64,000 nt of DNA from Longimicrobiales bacterium (GCA_029245345.1 JAQWPM010000012.1:186001-250000), one strand, 5' to 3'. Counted from the stretch's first letter, positions 36,713 through 46,221 are shown. A program made the numbers and translations. The notes: generated by a model not told the origin, from the sequence alone.

Positions 36713-37263
36713 GCGTGCACCTCCGGGTTCTCATCCGGCTCGGGAGCGACGCCTCGGATGATCTCCACTTGCTTCACGATCTGGCTGAAGCCTTGGAGTG
36801 CGAGCAACCCGAACGCGAACAAGATGACGATCTTGATGGGCCACCTGGGCAAACCACCGGGGTCCGGCGAGGTCTCCATGAGCTGCACCGACGAGCGAAC
36901 CGCCGGCCACGACAGGTAGAGCATGACTAGGGAGAACGGGAGTAAAAAAATCACGGTTCCAACCAGGTCGACCCACGCCTGCTTCTTGGCACTCAGCTTC
37001 TCGTAGAGCACATCGACGCGGACATGTACGTTCTGGTTCAGTCCGTACGCCGCGCCCAGCAGGAAGATGAGACTGAATAGATACCACTGGAGTTCGGTGG
37101 GCGGCGTGAGGTTGAGCGAAAGCCCCAAGCCCCGCCCGAAGTAGCGAAGGACAGCCGTGCCCGCGCCGACCAACACCATGATCAAGGTCAACCACTTGAT
37201 GCCGTAGCCAATCTTGTCGTTCAGTCCGTCGACCAGATTGGCGAGCCGTTTCAGAATTTCCAT
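36709..37263 (-). CDS. TRAP transporter small permease (DctQ family)
   Basis: The small membrane subunit, 184 residues, with four hydrophobic segments and the conserved NVHVRVDVLYEKLSAKKQ loop. The ATG at 37263 is preferred because the family N-terminus starts there; a longer frame from 37464 overlaps the SDR gene. Its stop overlaps the DctM start (ATGA). The stop of the SDR gene lies 40 bases upstream. Confidence 0.9.
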   Translation of the reverse strand: MEILKRLANLVDGLNDKIGYGIKWLTLIMVLVGAGTAVLRYFGRGLGLSLNLTPPTELQWYLFSLIFLLGAAYGLNQNVHVRVDVLYEKLSAKKQAWVDLVGTVIFLLPFSLVMLYLSWPAVRSSVQLMETSPDPGGLPRWPIKIVILFAFGLLALQGFSQIVKQVEIIRGVAPEPDENPEVHA

Positions 37264-37303
37264 GGGCGGAGAATGGGCGCGGACGTTGATGCGGGCAATG
37301 CCG

Positions 37304-38161
37304 TCAGAGCAGATAGCCGCCGTCAACCGGAAGTACCACTCCGGTGATGTGACGAGCCGCTTCGGAGCAAAAGAAGACCACCGCTCCTGCCACGTCCTGA
37401 GGATCACCAAGCCGTCCGAGCGCCGAACGCTCGCGTGCCCGATCCAGGTTCTCGGAAGGGACACCCTCCGTGAGTCTCGTGGTTCGAATGTACCCGGGGG
37501 CCACCGCGTTCACGTTGATGTTCTTAGGACCGAGTTCGATCGCCGTACTTTCCGTAAGGCCAATCAAGCCGGCCTTGGACGACGCATAGTTCGAGATCCC
37601 GAACTCACTCTTGATGCCGTGTACCGACGTCACGTTCACGATCTTCCCGTACTCCTGAGCTCTCAGGAACGGAGTGACCGCGCGGGTAAAGAAAAAAGCT
37701 CCGTCCAAATTGGTCCGCACCACCGCTTCCCACTCGTGGTCCTGCATGTGCCACATCGCTCGATCGCGCCCGATTCCAGCGTTATTGATGAGGATCTGAA
37801 CACCTCCGAGCTCTTCAGTGGCTTCGGCAACGAACGAGTTCACATCCTGACTTTCACGGACGTCACACTCGCGGAAGAACACACGGACTTCGTGTTGGCG
37901 TAGTTCTCGAGCCACCGCCTGAGCGTCCAGTCGAGACTGTGACCCGGCGTCGAGGAAGCAGAACGCGATATCGACACCGCACTGACCGAGTTCCAACGCC
38001 ACAGCCCGTCCGATCCCGCTGGACCCACCCGTAATGATCGCGATCTGGCCGCGGAGGTGACTCGCATCGAAAAGTGGCTGCGGTTGAGTTTCCTGGGTGA
38101 CCTCGTCGAGCAGCGCTTCTACCGCGTCCGAGGACGACTCTGAGAACGGGTTCTCTGACAT
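37304..38161 (-). CDS. SDR-family oxidoreductase, FabG-like
   Basis: A classical short-chain dehydrogenase of 285 residues with a ~40-residue acidic N-terminal extension. NAD(P) site TGGSSGIG, NNAG as INNAGIG, catalytic Ser in VTSVHG, YASSK dyad, and the PVDGGYLL ending are all intact. Substrate unknown; it could process the acid imported by the TRAP system just downstream. The ATG at 38161 precedes the acidic extension. Confidence 0.88.
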   Translation of the reverse strand: MSENPFSESSSDAVEALLDEVTQETQPQPLFDASHLRGQIAIITGGSSGIGRAVALELGQCGVDIAFCFLDAGSQSRLDAQAVARELRQHEVRVFFRECDVRESQDVNSFVAEATEELGGVQILINNAGIGRDRAMWHMQDHEWEAVVRTNLDGAFFFTRAVTPFLRAQEYGKIVNVTSVHGIKSEFGISNYASSKAGLIGLTESTAIELGPKNINVNAVAPGYIRTTRLTEGVPSENLDRARERSALGRLGDPQDVAGAVVFFCSEAARHITGVVLPVDGGYLL

Positions 38162-38230
38162 GGGAACACCGTATGCCCCGCCCCCCCGCCTTGGCAACGG
38201 CGCGGCGCGCGAACGGGCTAACGTGAAGTC

Positions 38231-38404
38231 CTACTGGACTCCCTCAGGTACCCTGAGCCGGCACCCAAGGCCCCGAATCGTCTGGATCCAAGCTCCCGTC
38301 TCTCCGAGCTTGGCGCGTAGCCGACGCACGTGCATGTCGACAGTGCGGGTGTGGGTTGGTTCCGACACACTTACCTGGACATCCCAGGCCTTCTCGAGGA
38401 CCCC
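38231..38404 (-). pseudogene. C-terminal winged-helix stub of an OmpR/PhoB response regulator
   Basis: The minus strand reads LEKAWDVQVSVSEPTHTRTV, then DMHVRRLRAKLGE, AWIQTIRGLGCRLRVPEGVQ and a stop. This is the recognition helix and wing of PhoB-type DNA-binding domains. A TGA blocks the frame just upstream (about 38407), and no receiver domain is present. It is a decayed or truncated gene between the SDR and the synthase. Confidence 0.8.
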
Positions 38405-38438
38405 TCATCCACCGCGTTGAGCCGGCTGAGTGGTCACG

Positions 38439-39674
38439 CTAGCTCTCCGCGCAAACGGCTCTGATCTCCTGCTCGCTCAGGGTATGGTCCGTACTCTTCG
38501 CAACGTCGAACACGCGGCTGCAGAGCGCATCGTCGTTTGGGTCGAACCCATGTTCGCGGAGCCAATACTTCACGTTCGACAGACCCGACATCGGCCCGAC
38601 CTCGATACGTTGGCGAAGTCCCACCATCGACGCGGGAATACCCGAATAGATGCGATCGGCCAGCCAGGCATCTCCTTTGGCCTCCGCCTTCACGATGGCA
38701 GCAGCATGAACGCCAGTTCCGGTGCGGAACGCGTCCTCACCAACAACCGGATAAGAATGGACCAGCGGGACTCCGCAGGCTCTAGCGGTCAGCCGGCAGT
38801 ACTCCGGAAGCGTCGTTAGATCCGCGTCGTGCACGCCGAGGAGCTTGAGGTTGACCAGGAGCAGGTCCATCTCCGTATTGCCGCTCCGCTCTCCAATTCC
38901 AAGAGCCGTTCCGTGAACCCGCGTAGCACCGGCTTCGATCGCGGCCAGCGCGTTGGCCAGCCCGAATCCACGATCACGATGCCCGTGCCAGTCGACGCCG
39001 ATGTCTTCTCCGGACGGCTCGACGATTTCCTCGATGACAAAGCGCACCAAGGCCCTCGTTCCTTCCGGTGTGGCATGCCCAACCGTGTCCGCGAGGCAGA
39101 GCCGCTTCGCTCCCCACTCGATCGCGGCAGTGTAGATCGCCTTTAGGTCATCGGGGCGAGTTCGGGTGGTGTCCTCCGTCACCATCAGGACGGGCAGACC
39201 CTGGGCAACGGCGAAGGTCACAGCCTCCTCCGAGGTCGCCAAGATCTTGTCGAGCGTCCACTCCTCGGTGTACTGCCGAATGGGGGAGCTCCCAATAAAC
39301 GTGCAGACCTCGATGGAGACGCCGACGGATTGGCTGATCTCAGCGATCGGCTCTACGTCCGCGATCATCGTCCGGGCCGCGCAGTTCGCTGTGATGGACA
39401 AACCCGAGTCCACGATCTCCTGGGCTAAGCCGCGGACGGCGTTCACCGCGCGTGGCCCAGCGCCCGGGAGGCCAATGTCGGCCGTATGGATGCCCAGCCC
39501 ATCCATGAGGTGGAGCAGCTCGATCTTGTCCCCGATCGAGGGATCCACCACGGACGAATTTTGCAGCCCGTCACGAAGGGTCTCATCATCGAGTTGGATC
39601 TCGCCGACGGCAGACCAGTCGAAGCTCGACTCGGACTGGTTCCAGTCATGGATCAAGTCCTTCTCTTTCAACAC
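38439..39674 (-). CDS. 2-isopropylmalate/homocitrate synthase-family enzyme
   Basis: An HMGL-like TIM barrel of about 411 residues that condenses acetyl-CoA with a 2-oxo acid. The motifs are DETLRDGLQNSS at the start of the barrel, the metal site WHGHRDRG, and GIGERSGNTEMDLLL. There is a short C-terminal part, without the LeuA regulatory domain. I prefer the GTG at 39674, which follows AGGGGGAC-like ribosome site, over an ATG at 39737. Longer readings run into the divergent M20 gene. LeuA, homocitrate or related specificity cannot be decided. Confidence 0.82.
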   Translation of the reverse strand: MLKEKDLIHDWNQSESSFDWSAVGEIQLDDETLRDGLQNSSVVDPSIGDKIELLHLMDGLGIHTADIGLPGAGPRAVNAVRGLAQEIVDSGLSITANCAARTMIADVEPIAEISQSVGVSIEVCTFIGSSPIRQYTEEWTLDKILATSEEAVTFAVAQGLPVLMVTEDTTRTRPDDLKAIYTAAIEWGAKRLCLADTVGHATPEGTRALVRFVIEEIVEPSGEDIGVDWHGHRDRGFGLANALAAIEAGATRVHGTALGIGERSGNTEMDLLLVNLKLLGVHDADLTTLPEYCRLTARACGVPLVHSYPVVGEDAFRTGTGVHAAAIVKAEAKGDAWLADRIYSGIPASMVGLRQRIEVGPMSGLSNVKYWLREHGFDPNDDALCSRVFDVAKSTDHTLSEQEIRAVCAES

Positions 39675-39837
39675 GAAGTCCCCCTGTTGAGTTGCCGAAG
39701 TCAGCAGCACGGTGAAGTTAACAGACCCCAGCCACATCTCCCTAGCCGGGAGGGAGAACCTGTCGGGCCGGGTGGTTATCTTCGGACTCAAGGCCGCGCC
39801 CTGAGCGGCGCTGCAACCAACAACCTTCCAGGTCCCG

Positions 39838-41067
39838 ATGCCCGAAGACGCCCTTCCTGAACGAGATCCGGCCCTCGAAGCAGCCCAACGCGCGCGCGCC
39901 AGCACACACTTTTCTGTCGCCCGCACCACACTCCGCGATACCGACGAACGTACTCTCTCGGAGCAGGTCGAACTGACTGAAATCGAGGCACCTCCGTTCG
40001 GCGAAGCGACTCGAGGAGTCCGTATGGGCGAACTCATGGAGGACGCCGGACTTGTCGACATCACCACCGATGCCGTTGGAAACGTGTGCGGCTGGCTGGC
40101 CGAACCGGGGCCGGGGCCATCCCCACTCGTCGTGTCGGCCCACTTGGATACGGTCTTTCCAGCCGGCACAGATGTGCGAGTGCGGCGTGAAGGGAACCGG
40201 TTCCACGGTCCAGGGATCGGTGACGATGGACGCGGACTGGCAGCTCTATTGGCTGTTGCCCGCACCATGTCCCAGGCCGGCATTCGTCTTGTCTCGCCGG
40301 TGCTCTTCGTAGCAACGGTCGGGGAAGAAGGTGTCGGGAACCTGCGGGGCGTCCGGCACTTGTTCGGAGTCGACGGAGCCGGAAACGACGCGTGCGGCTT
40401 CATCTCACTCGATGGCGCAGGTCATGAGAGTATCGTGAACGCGGGCGTGGGCTCCCGACGTTATCGGGTCACGGCGACAGGGCCGGGAGGCCATTCGTGG
40501 GCCGACTTCGGTCTGGCGAATCCTCTGCACGCGCTGGGGGACGCAATCGCCTCCCTGCGTCGGATCAAGCCAGGCGAAGGGGCCACCCTCACAGTTGGCA
40601 GAATCGCGGGCGGGACCAGTGTGAACGCGATCCCTGAAGACGTGTGGCTAGAAATGGAGGTCAGGAGTACTTCCGAGGGACGACTCGACTCCCTCGACCA
40701 GGACGTGCACGAGCGCCTCACTCTAGCCATTGCGGACGAAAACTCGCGGCGCAAAAAAGGGAGTGCTGCGCTCACCTTGGACATTGAGGACATCGGGAGT
40801 CGCCCTGGCGGCTCCACATCGGCCCAGGCGCCTCTCGTGCAAGCGGCGATCGCAGCCACAGAAGGACTGGGCTACCGCGCGCAGCTGATCCCCTCATCCA
40901 CGGATGCGAACGTGCCCATGTCGCTCGGCATTCCGAGTGTGACCCTAGGCGCTGGAGGCGGAATGGGGCGCGCGCATACCCTTGATGAGTGGTACGACAA
41001 CACCAACGGCACTCTGGGCATTGAACGCGCGATCTTGACGCTCATGACGCTGGACGGGATGGGCTGA
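39838..41067 (+). CDS. M20-family metallopeptidase
   Basis: A 409-residue cytoplasmic dinuclear zinc peptidase. The metal ligands are in HLDTVFPAG and GPGIGDDGRG, with the catalytic Glu and ligand in TVGEEGVGN, and the dimerisation domain has the conserved GPGGHSWADFG and NAIPEDVWLEMEVRS. The pattern fits the peptidase T/carboxypeptidase group acting on small peptides or N-acyl amino acids. It is divergent from the synthase gene; the 163-base gap should hold both promoters. Confidence 0.92.
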   Translation: MPEDALPERDPALEAAQRARASTHFSVARTTLRDTDERTLSEQVELTEIEAPPFGEATRGVRMGELMEDAGLVDITTDAVGNVCGWLAEPGPGPSPLVVSAHLDTVFPAGTDVRVRREGNRFHGPGIGDDGRGLAALLAVARTMSQAGIRLVSPVLFVATVGEEGVGNLRGVRHLFGVDGAGNDACGFISLDGAGHESIVNAGVGSRRYRVTATGPGGHSWADFGLANPLHALGDAIASLRRIKPGEGATLTVGRIAGGTSVNAIPEDVWLEMEVRSTSEGRLDSLDQDVHERLTLAIADENSRRKKGSAALTLDIEDIGSRPGGSTSAQAPLVQAAIAATEGLGYRAQLIPSSTDANVPMSLGIPSVTLGAGGGMGRAHTLDEWYDNTNGTLGIERAILTLMTLDGMG

Positions 41068-41101
41068 CCCCCTCCCTAGAGAGCCCCTTTAGCGAGTCCC
41101 T

Positions 41102-42100
41102 CTAAGCACCTTCAAACCGCGAGTGATCCGCCACGGACATGGATCCTGAAGCACTCTTGATCACAGAGTGTGCTCCCACGATCGAGTCGTGCAGGTCACT
41201 GTTCTCGATCACCGCTCCCGGCCCGACAACACTGCTCACGAGCGTCGATCCCTCCACCCGCGCCCCGGCTTCGAGCGTCACACCCGGCCCGATGGTGCCG
41301 CCACGGACAACGACGTCCACCTCGATACGAACGGGCTCCACGAGCTCAGCGCCTTCAACTGATGCAGACGGGTCGACACCGCCCAGCTCGCCCTCAATGA
41401 GGTGTTGGTTGGTCTCGATCAGCGTTTCAGGCTTCCCCGCGTCCCAGAAGCCCTCTACTGGAGCCGGCACGAGCTTGGCACCATGGTCCACCATGTACTG
41501 GAACGCATCCGTCAGGAAGAACTCCCCCTGCTTCCCCGGTCCGGCGGCGAGCGTATGTCGCACGCCACGGAAAAGCAGTTCATGATCCCGGATGTAGTAA
41601 AGGCCGATGTTCGCCAACTTCGAGATCGGCTCCGACGGCTTTTCGATGATCTGCGCCATGTTGCCGTCGTCGTCCGTCACGATCACTCCGTAACGCTGGT
41701 AGTCTTCGACTACTTTCGCCCAGATCAGCCCCGACGACTCCTCGCCCAACCGCGCGATCATTCCGTAGTCGACTTCGAAGACTGCATCAGGGAACGCGAC
41801 GATCACTTCTTCGTCGATGTACGGCTCGGCAAGAGCCACCGCACCCGCAGTCCCATCTTGGACCTCCTGAACCACGTAGTGGCCACGAACGTTCGGGTAC
41901 TCGCGCTCGATCCACTCGCGCATCTCGTCTCTGAGATAGCCGACAATGAAGACCATCTCCTCGACGCCAAGCGCAACCAGGTCGTCCATGAGGAAGCTCA
42001 AGACGGGCTTGCCCGCGACCTTCATCAGGCCCTTGGGGGTATGCAAGGTGTGCGGTCGGAGGCGCGTGCCTTTCCCGGCCAAGGGCATGACAGCTTTCAT
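41102..42100 (-). CDS. Sugar-1-phosphate nucleotidyltransferase
   Basis: A 332-residue enzyme that joins a nucleotide to a sugar phosphate. The N-terminal Rossmann-like domain starts VMPLAGKGTRLRPHT, the nucleotide-binding loop, followed by KVAGKPVLSF. The second half (about residues 245-320) is a left-handed beta-helix of hexapeptide repeats (GPGVTLEAGARVEG and similar). It resembles glucose-1-phosphate thymidylyl- or uridylyltransferases; the exact substrate is not fixed. Other sugar-nucleotide genes are not in the window. Confidence 0.9.
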   Translation of the reverse strand: MKAVMPLAGKGTRLRPHTLHTPKGLMKVAGKPVLSFLMDDLVALGVEEMVFIVGYLRDEMREWIEREYPNVRGHYVVQEVQDGTAGAVALAEPYIDEEVIVAFPDAVFEVDYGMIARLGEESSGLIWAKVVEDYQRYGVIVTDDDGNMAQIIEKPSEPISKLANIGLYYIRDHELLFRGVRHTLAAGPGKQGEFFLTDAFQYMVDHGAKLVPAPVEGFWDAGKPETLIETNQHLIEGELGGVDPSASVEGAELVEPVRIEVDVVVRGGTIGPGVTLEAGARVEGSTLVSSVVGPGAVIENSDLHDSIVGAHSVIKSASGSMSVADHSRFEGA

Positions 42101-42205
42101 TGACTCAGGGCGTAGCGGGGGTCGTTCGACAGCGCCACACTATAAGGGTCCACGAAAGCGCTGTGTAGACCTAGTTACCTCCCGACCGTTGGGACTTCAA
42201 CGAAA

Positions 42206-42985
42206 ATGACCTTACAAATCACCCCCCTGACTCTGCTGCTCGCCGCCTGCGGGGGCATGCAGGCCGGCGCCCAACCTCAGGTCGCGAAAGGTGCGGACAG
42301 GCTGCATGTGTACGAAGTCGCAACCGGAATCGCGGTGCAGGCAGCCCAACAGGGATTCATTGAGGTCTCGGGGACGGGCTCTGTTTCGGTGGAGTCTGAC
42401 CTCGCACATGTGTCGTTCGCGGTGGAGACGCGTCGCCCGAGCGCCGCAGAGGCAGCCAGTGGCAACGCCACCCTCATGGAGAGCGTCCTCGGTGCTATCC
42501 GGGAGGCCGGACTCGGCTCGCCCCGCATAGAGACCTTCGGATATCAGCTGAGACCGGAATACACCCGCGCGGATGGGAATCGGCCGGCAGAGATCTCCAG
42601 CTACGTGGCAGCCAACAACATTCGAGTCACGTTGGATGACGTCACGGTCGTAGGCCAAGTACTCGACATCGCGATCGAGGCTGGGGCCAATCGAGTGTCT
42701 GGACTCTCGTTCAGCGCCTCGAATACAAACGGTGCAGAAGCTGAGGCGCTGACTCAGGCCGTAGGGGACGCGCGTAGGCAGGCGTTGACCATTGCTGTGG
42801 CGCTCGGGCACGAACTGGGCGCCGCGCTAGAGGTCTATCTGGGGTCACGACCCGTTGGGAGCGCGAGGGAGGCAGGCGGACTCATGCAGTACCGCGACTC
42901 CACCCCGATAGAACCCACCGAACAGACCGTGTCCTCCACTGTCACGGTTCGGTTCGCCCTTGGGCCGGAGATCTCCCAGCGTTGA
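42206..42985 (+). CDS. SIMPL-domain (DUF541) envelope protein
   Basis: A 259-residue exported protein whose signal contains LLAACGG, so it is either a lipoprotein or Sec-cleaved. The SIMPL domain covers residues ~48-258: VSGTGSVSVESDLAHVSF-like opening (EVSGTGSVSVE), GFQ-type strand FGYQLRPEYT, and DARRQALTIAVALG. Members are periplasmic with a proposed stress or envelope-assembly role. It begins a run of four closely spaced genes. Confidence 0.88.
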   Translation: MTLQITPLTLLLAACGGMQAGAQPQVAKGADRLHVYEVATGIAVQAAQQGFIEVSGTGSVSVESDLAHVSFAVETRRPSAAEAASGNATLMESVLGAIREAGLGSPRIETFGYQLRPEYTRADGNRPAEISSYVAANNIRVTLDDVTVVGQVLDIAIEAGANRVSGLSFSASNTNGAEAEALTQAVGDARRQALTIAVALGHELGAALEVYLGSRPVGSAREAGGLMQYRDSTPIEPTEQTVSSTVTVRFALGPEISQR

Positions 42986-43413
42986 CTCCCGTTTTGAGAG
43001 GCCTAACACAGAGCCATGCCGAGACGGATCCATCCGCTGAAGACGGCCGGCTGCGCGGGCGTACCTATGCGATCCCGTTCGATGCCGTGTGGTCTGCAGC
43101 CTTGGCGATCGCCGAAGGCGGAATGCGTGGCTGGACCGTGACCGCATCGAACGATGAGGCCGGGACCATAGACATCGAGGCGCAGACGATGGTACTGAAG
43201 GTCATCGACGACATTACCGTCGTAGTGGGCTTGGACGAAAACGCTCAGACGCGAGTCGACATCCGCGCGCAGGCTCGGAACGCAAAGCCTGACCTGGGAC
43301 GGAATCCGCGCAAGATCGGGGCCTTCATGAAGAGGTTGGATCGAGCACTCGATCCGGCGCCAGGACTGATCCTAGATCCCACCACGCCCCCGGAATGGTC
43401 GGACACCGAATGA
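42982..43413 (+). CDS. DUF1499-family protein
   Basis: A 143-residue protein whose TTG start would overlap the SIMPL stop (TTGA); no ATG or better start is present before the conserved part. DUF1499 features are YAIPFDAVWSAALAIAEGG, GWTVTASN, and the closing RVDIRAQARNAKPDLGRNPR. Its function is unknown; relatives occur in envelopes and plastids. The rare start suggests low or coupled translation. Confidence 0.8.
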   Translation: MTPVLRGLTQSHAETDPSAEDGRLRGRTYAIPFDAVWSAALAIAEGGMRGWTVTASNDEAGTIDIEAQTMVLKVIDDITVVVGLDENAQTRVDIRAQARNAKPDLGRNPRKIGAFMKRLDRALDPAPGLILDPTTPPEWSDTE

Positions 43414-43426
43414 TGGATCTTCAGAA

Positions 43427-44380
43427 TTGAGGAGGCCACTCAGATCCGCCGCCTTGTCGGCGGGGCTCCTGGCACTGGTGGGCTGTGGACAGCCCGACGC
43501 GGAGTTCGAAACGACCCCGCAAGGCTCCCCCGCCGCGACCTCACCCGGAAACTTACCGGGCAAATCCTACGAACGGAACTTTGTGTTCACGACCCTCCTC
43601 GGTGACAGCACCTTCGTGGTCCCCTGGTTATTAGAGACCTCGACGCGTCCCGGCACGGTAGTGAGGGAGGCGCGCGGGTTGCTGAACCGCAATGGGATGT
43701 GGGAGGCGTTCTTCGCCGAGGAGTGGGAGACACCACCAACACGTGTACCCGCTCGCGTCCTACCATACGGAAATCTCAGACTGGTCGTTCGAGAGGGAGA
43801 CGCTTTGGAGGGCATCGTTTTCGAGGAAGGGTCAAGAAATTTGGAGGTCGCGCTGGGCACGGTGCTGACCGAATGGGTGGGCCCGCGCGGAGAAGTTTTT
43901 CAGCTTCTCGAGGGATCCCTGTATCTGTCGGATCAACGCGTATCGGGGATGGTCCTCGACATGGCCCGTGGCTCCTCCGCGGAATCGCCTCGGGGCGGTG
44001 ATTGGGCTTTTCTGACCTCAGGAGACTCTCTCCAACTAGTCATTGAAGGCACTGCGGAGCACGACTCGGAACAGTCGCCGGGGTATCTGGGATGGGCTCG
44101 TTTGGACTTCCGGGACCTCCAGTGGCACGACCTCACAGTAGAGTGGACCGAAACGAGCGCGTTCCAGCCTGCACGCCGCGATGTCCCGACCTCATGGACG
44201 ATCTCCAGCACAGACGGCAACGTTCAGGGCACTCTGGAGGTGACATCGGCCAACGTCACTCCGGGCACCGGCGACGGCCCAATCCTTCCCGTGCGGGCAT
44301 TATTCGAGGTTTCGGGTACGTTTCTCATCGAGGAGCGCACGTTTCCCGTACGAGGCCTCTTCACCCACGAAAGGCGCTGA
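43427..44380 (+). CDS. Lipoprotein of unknown function
   Basis: A lipoprotein of about 317 residues with signal and lipobox ALVGC. The best in-frame start is TTG at 43427. The mature chain is beta-rich with repeated acidic and aromatic positions but no family I recognise. It lies 13 bases after DUF1499 and 4 bases before DUF445, so the chain is cotranscribed. Confidence 0.7.
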   Translation: MRRPLRSAALSAGLLALVGCGQPDAEFETTPQGSPAATSPGNLPGKSYERNFVFTTLLGDSTFVVPWLLETSTRPGTVVREARGLLNRNGMWEAFFAEEWETPPTRVPARVLPYGNLRLVVREGDALEGIVFEEGSRNLEVALGTVLTEWVGPRGEVFQLLEGSLYLSDQRVSGMVLDMARGSSAESPRGGDWAFLTSGDSLQLVIEGTAEHDSEQSPGYLGWARLDFRDLQWHDLTVEWTETSAFQPARRDVPTSWTISSTDGNVQGTLEVTSANVTPGTGDGPILPVRALFEVSGTFLIEERTFPVRGLFTHERR

Positions 44381-44384
44381 CCCC

Positions 44385-45956
44385 GTGAGTCCAGAGGTCA
44401 CCGAAGTATTGCTCAAGATCGGGTTCGGAGCCCTGGCGGGGGGTCTAACCAACACCATCGCCATCTGGATGCTCTTCCATCCGTATGAGGCACCCACACT
44501 CTTCAAGCGGTGGAAGATCAAGTTCTTCCAGGGCGCGATCCCGAAGAACCAGCCGCGTCTCGCGGCCGCCATCGGGCGTACGGTGGGAGACCGGCTGCTC
44601 ACTCCCGAAGACCTCACCGAGACGTTCACGGATGAGACGTTCCGCTCGGCCTTCGACGAGCGACTCAGCGGCTTCCTTCAGGGCGTGCTGCACACAGAAC
44701 GAGGTTCGCTACGAGAGCTGATCCCACAGCAGGTCATGGGCAACCTCGAAGAGCTGATCGACGACGCAATCGACAAGGGGCTTCTCAACCTCGACGAGTA
44801 TCTTGAGTCTGAGCGTTTTGAAGAGTCGATGGGACGGCGGGCGACCGACCTCGTCGAGGCGATTCGGGACGAACCCATCGGTGGGATTCTCACGCCTGCT
44901 CGAGGGGAGGCGGTCGAGGCGGCAGTTGAAGAGTGGTTGCTCAATGCTGTAGAGAGCGAGGACTTCACCGCCGCTGTGGCCGACTACCTGGACCGAGCAT
45001 CAAAGCGCCTGCTCGAGCCCGGGCGGACCTTCGAGCAGATTCTTCCTCTCGGCCTCATCGGGTCCGTAGAAAAGGCGATCGCTGGATACCTCCCTTTGGC
45101 CGCCCAACGACTCGGTCGGCTGCTCGAGGACGAGACGGCCCGCGCGCGCTTCGAGGCCACACTCCACGATCTCCTTCACCGCTTCCTGAGCGACCTCAAG
45201 TTCCATCAGAGGGTGGTGGCACGCCTGGTGATGACCGAGGACACGGTCGAGAAAGTGCTCGACACCATTGAAGCAGAGGGATCTGAGCGTCTGTCAGAAA
45301 TCCTTCGGGATCAGGTGGTCCAGGAGGCTATGGCCCGAGGAGTGAACGAGGCCATCGTCGACTTTCTCCGCCGCCCCGTGGCAGAGGTCCTTGGGAATTC
45401 TGAGGACCAAAGTGTCATCGAGACCAAAAACACGCTCTCCGGATGGGTGGTTGGGATGGCTAGAGATCCCGGCACGCGTGACTTCCTGGTCGAGAAGCTC
45501 CACTCAGGCCTGGAAAAAGCTGGAGCTCGCACATGGGGCGACATACTGGACCGAGTGCCGGAAGAGCGGATCTCCGAAATGATGGTCGCCGCCGCCCGCA
45601 CGGATACCGCTCGTGATGCCGCCCGTGAAGGTGTCAGGAAGATGGTTCGAGGCCTGCTTGAAAAGCCGATCGGCACACCCTCCCGCTGGCTTCCCGACAA
45701 TGGTCCTCAGCGTATCGAAGAAGCCGTCGGTGACCCGGTGTGGGAGTGGCTGGAAACGCAGGTTCCCGCCGTGGTCGCACAAATCGACGTATCGAAGCGT
45801 GTGGAGGAGAAGGTTCTCCACTTCCCGATGCCGCGGCTCGAAGAGATCGTGCGCAAAGTGACCGACCGAGAATTGGTCTTAATCGTGCGCCTCGGCTACC
45901 TACTGGGGGCCATTATCGGAGCCATGCTCGTCGTTATCGACAGGGTGATGAGCTAA
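44385..45956 (+). CDS. DUF445-family membrane protein
   Basis: A 523-residue protein with hydrophobic segments only at the two ends (about 9-30 and 498-520), and a long amphipathic helical middle, as in DUF445. The N-terminal GFGALAGGLTNTIAIWMLFHPYE is the family signature and FQGAIPKNQPRLA follows. It starts with GTG, four bases after the previous stop. Function is unknown. Confidence 0.9.
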   Translation: MSPEVTEVLLKIGFGALAGGLTNTIAIWMLFHPYEAPTLFKRWKIKFFQGAIPKNQPRLAAAIGRTVGDRLLTPEDLTETFTDETFRSAFDERLSGFLQGVLHTERGSLRELIPQQVMGNLEELIDDAIDKGLLNLDEYLESERFEESMGRRATDLVEAIRDEPIGGILTPARGEAVEAAVEEWLLNAVESEDFTAAVADYLDRASKRLLEPGRTFEQILPLGLIGSVEKAIAGYLPLAAQRLGRLLEDETARARFEATLHDLLHRFLSDLKFHQRVVARLVMTEDTVEKVLDTIEAEGSERLSEILRDQVVQEAMARGVNEAIVDFLRRPVAEVLGNSEDQSVIETKNTLSGWVVGMARDPGTRDFLVEKLHSGLEKAGARTWGDILDRVPEERISEMMVAAARTDTARDAAREGVRKMVRGLLEKPIGTPSRWLPDNGPQRIEEAVGDPVWEWLETQVPAVVAQIDVSKRVEEKVLHFPMPRLEEIVRKVTDRELVLIVRLGYLLGAIIGAMLVVIDRVMS

Positions 45957-45968
45957 CCCCGACCCGGC

Positions 45969-46211
45969 TCAGGAGTGGTCGTCGGGCGCCTTGATCCCGA
46001 AGCCACGCTCCCGGCGGATGGACCGATGGGTGACCTGGCGATGAAGCCAGGCGATGGCCATGAACCGCTTCTTCACCTTCCGCCGCCTTCCTGGGCCCGC
46101 GGCCATTTTTTCTTCGAAATCCTCCGCCGTCTGCGGACGGCCCGGCCTGCCGAACCAAAGCCCGAGGAGCAACGCGGCGACTCCGCCGAGTATCTTGAGA
46201 GAGAGGATCAT
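45969..46211 (-). CDS. Small membrane protein of unknown function
   Basis: An 80-residue protein with one N-terminal hydrophobic segment (residues 3-20) followed by a basic tail (GRRRKVKKRF). It could be an inner-membrane anchor protein. I recognise no family. It is convergent with DUF445, 12 bases from its stop. Confidence 0.5.
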   Translation of the reverse strand: MILSLKILGGVAALLLGLWFGRPGRPQTAEDFEEKMAAGPGRRRKVKKRFMAIAWLHRQVTHRSIRRERGFGIKAPDDHS

Positions 46212-46221
46212 TCAGGACCTC

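Noticed and set aside
39675-40403. 654-residue version of the synthase
   Set aside because: The extra 240 residues are Ser/Pro/Arg-rich antisense of the M20 peptidase gene.
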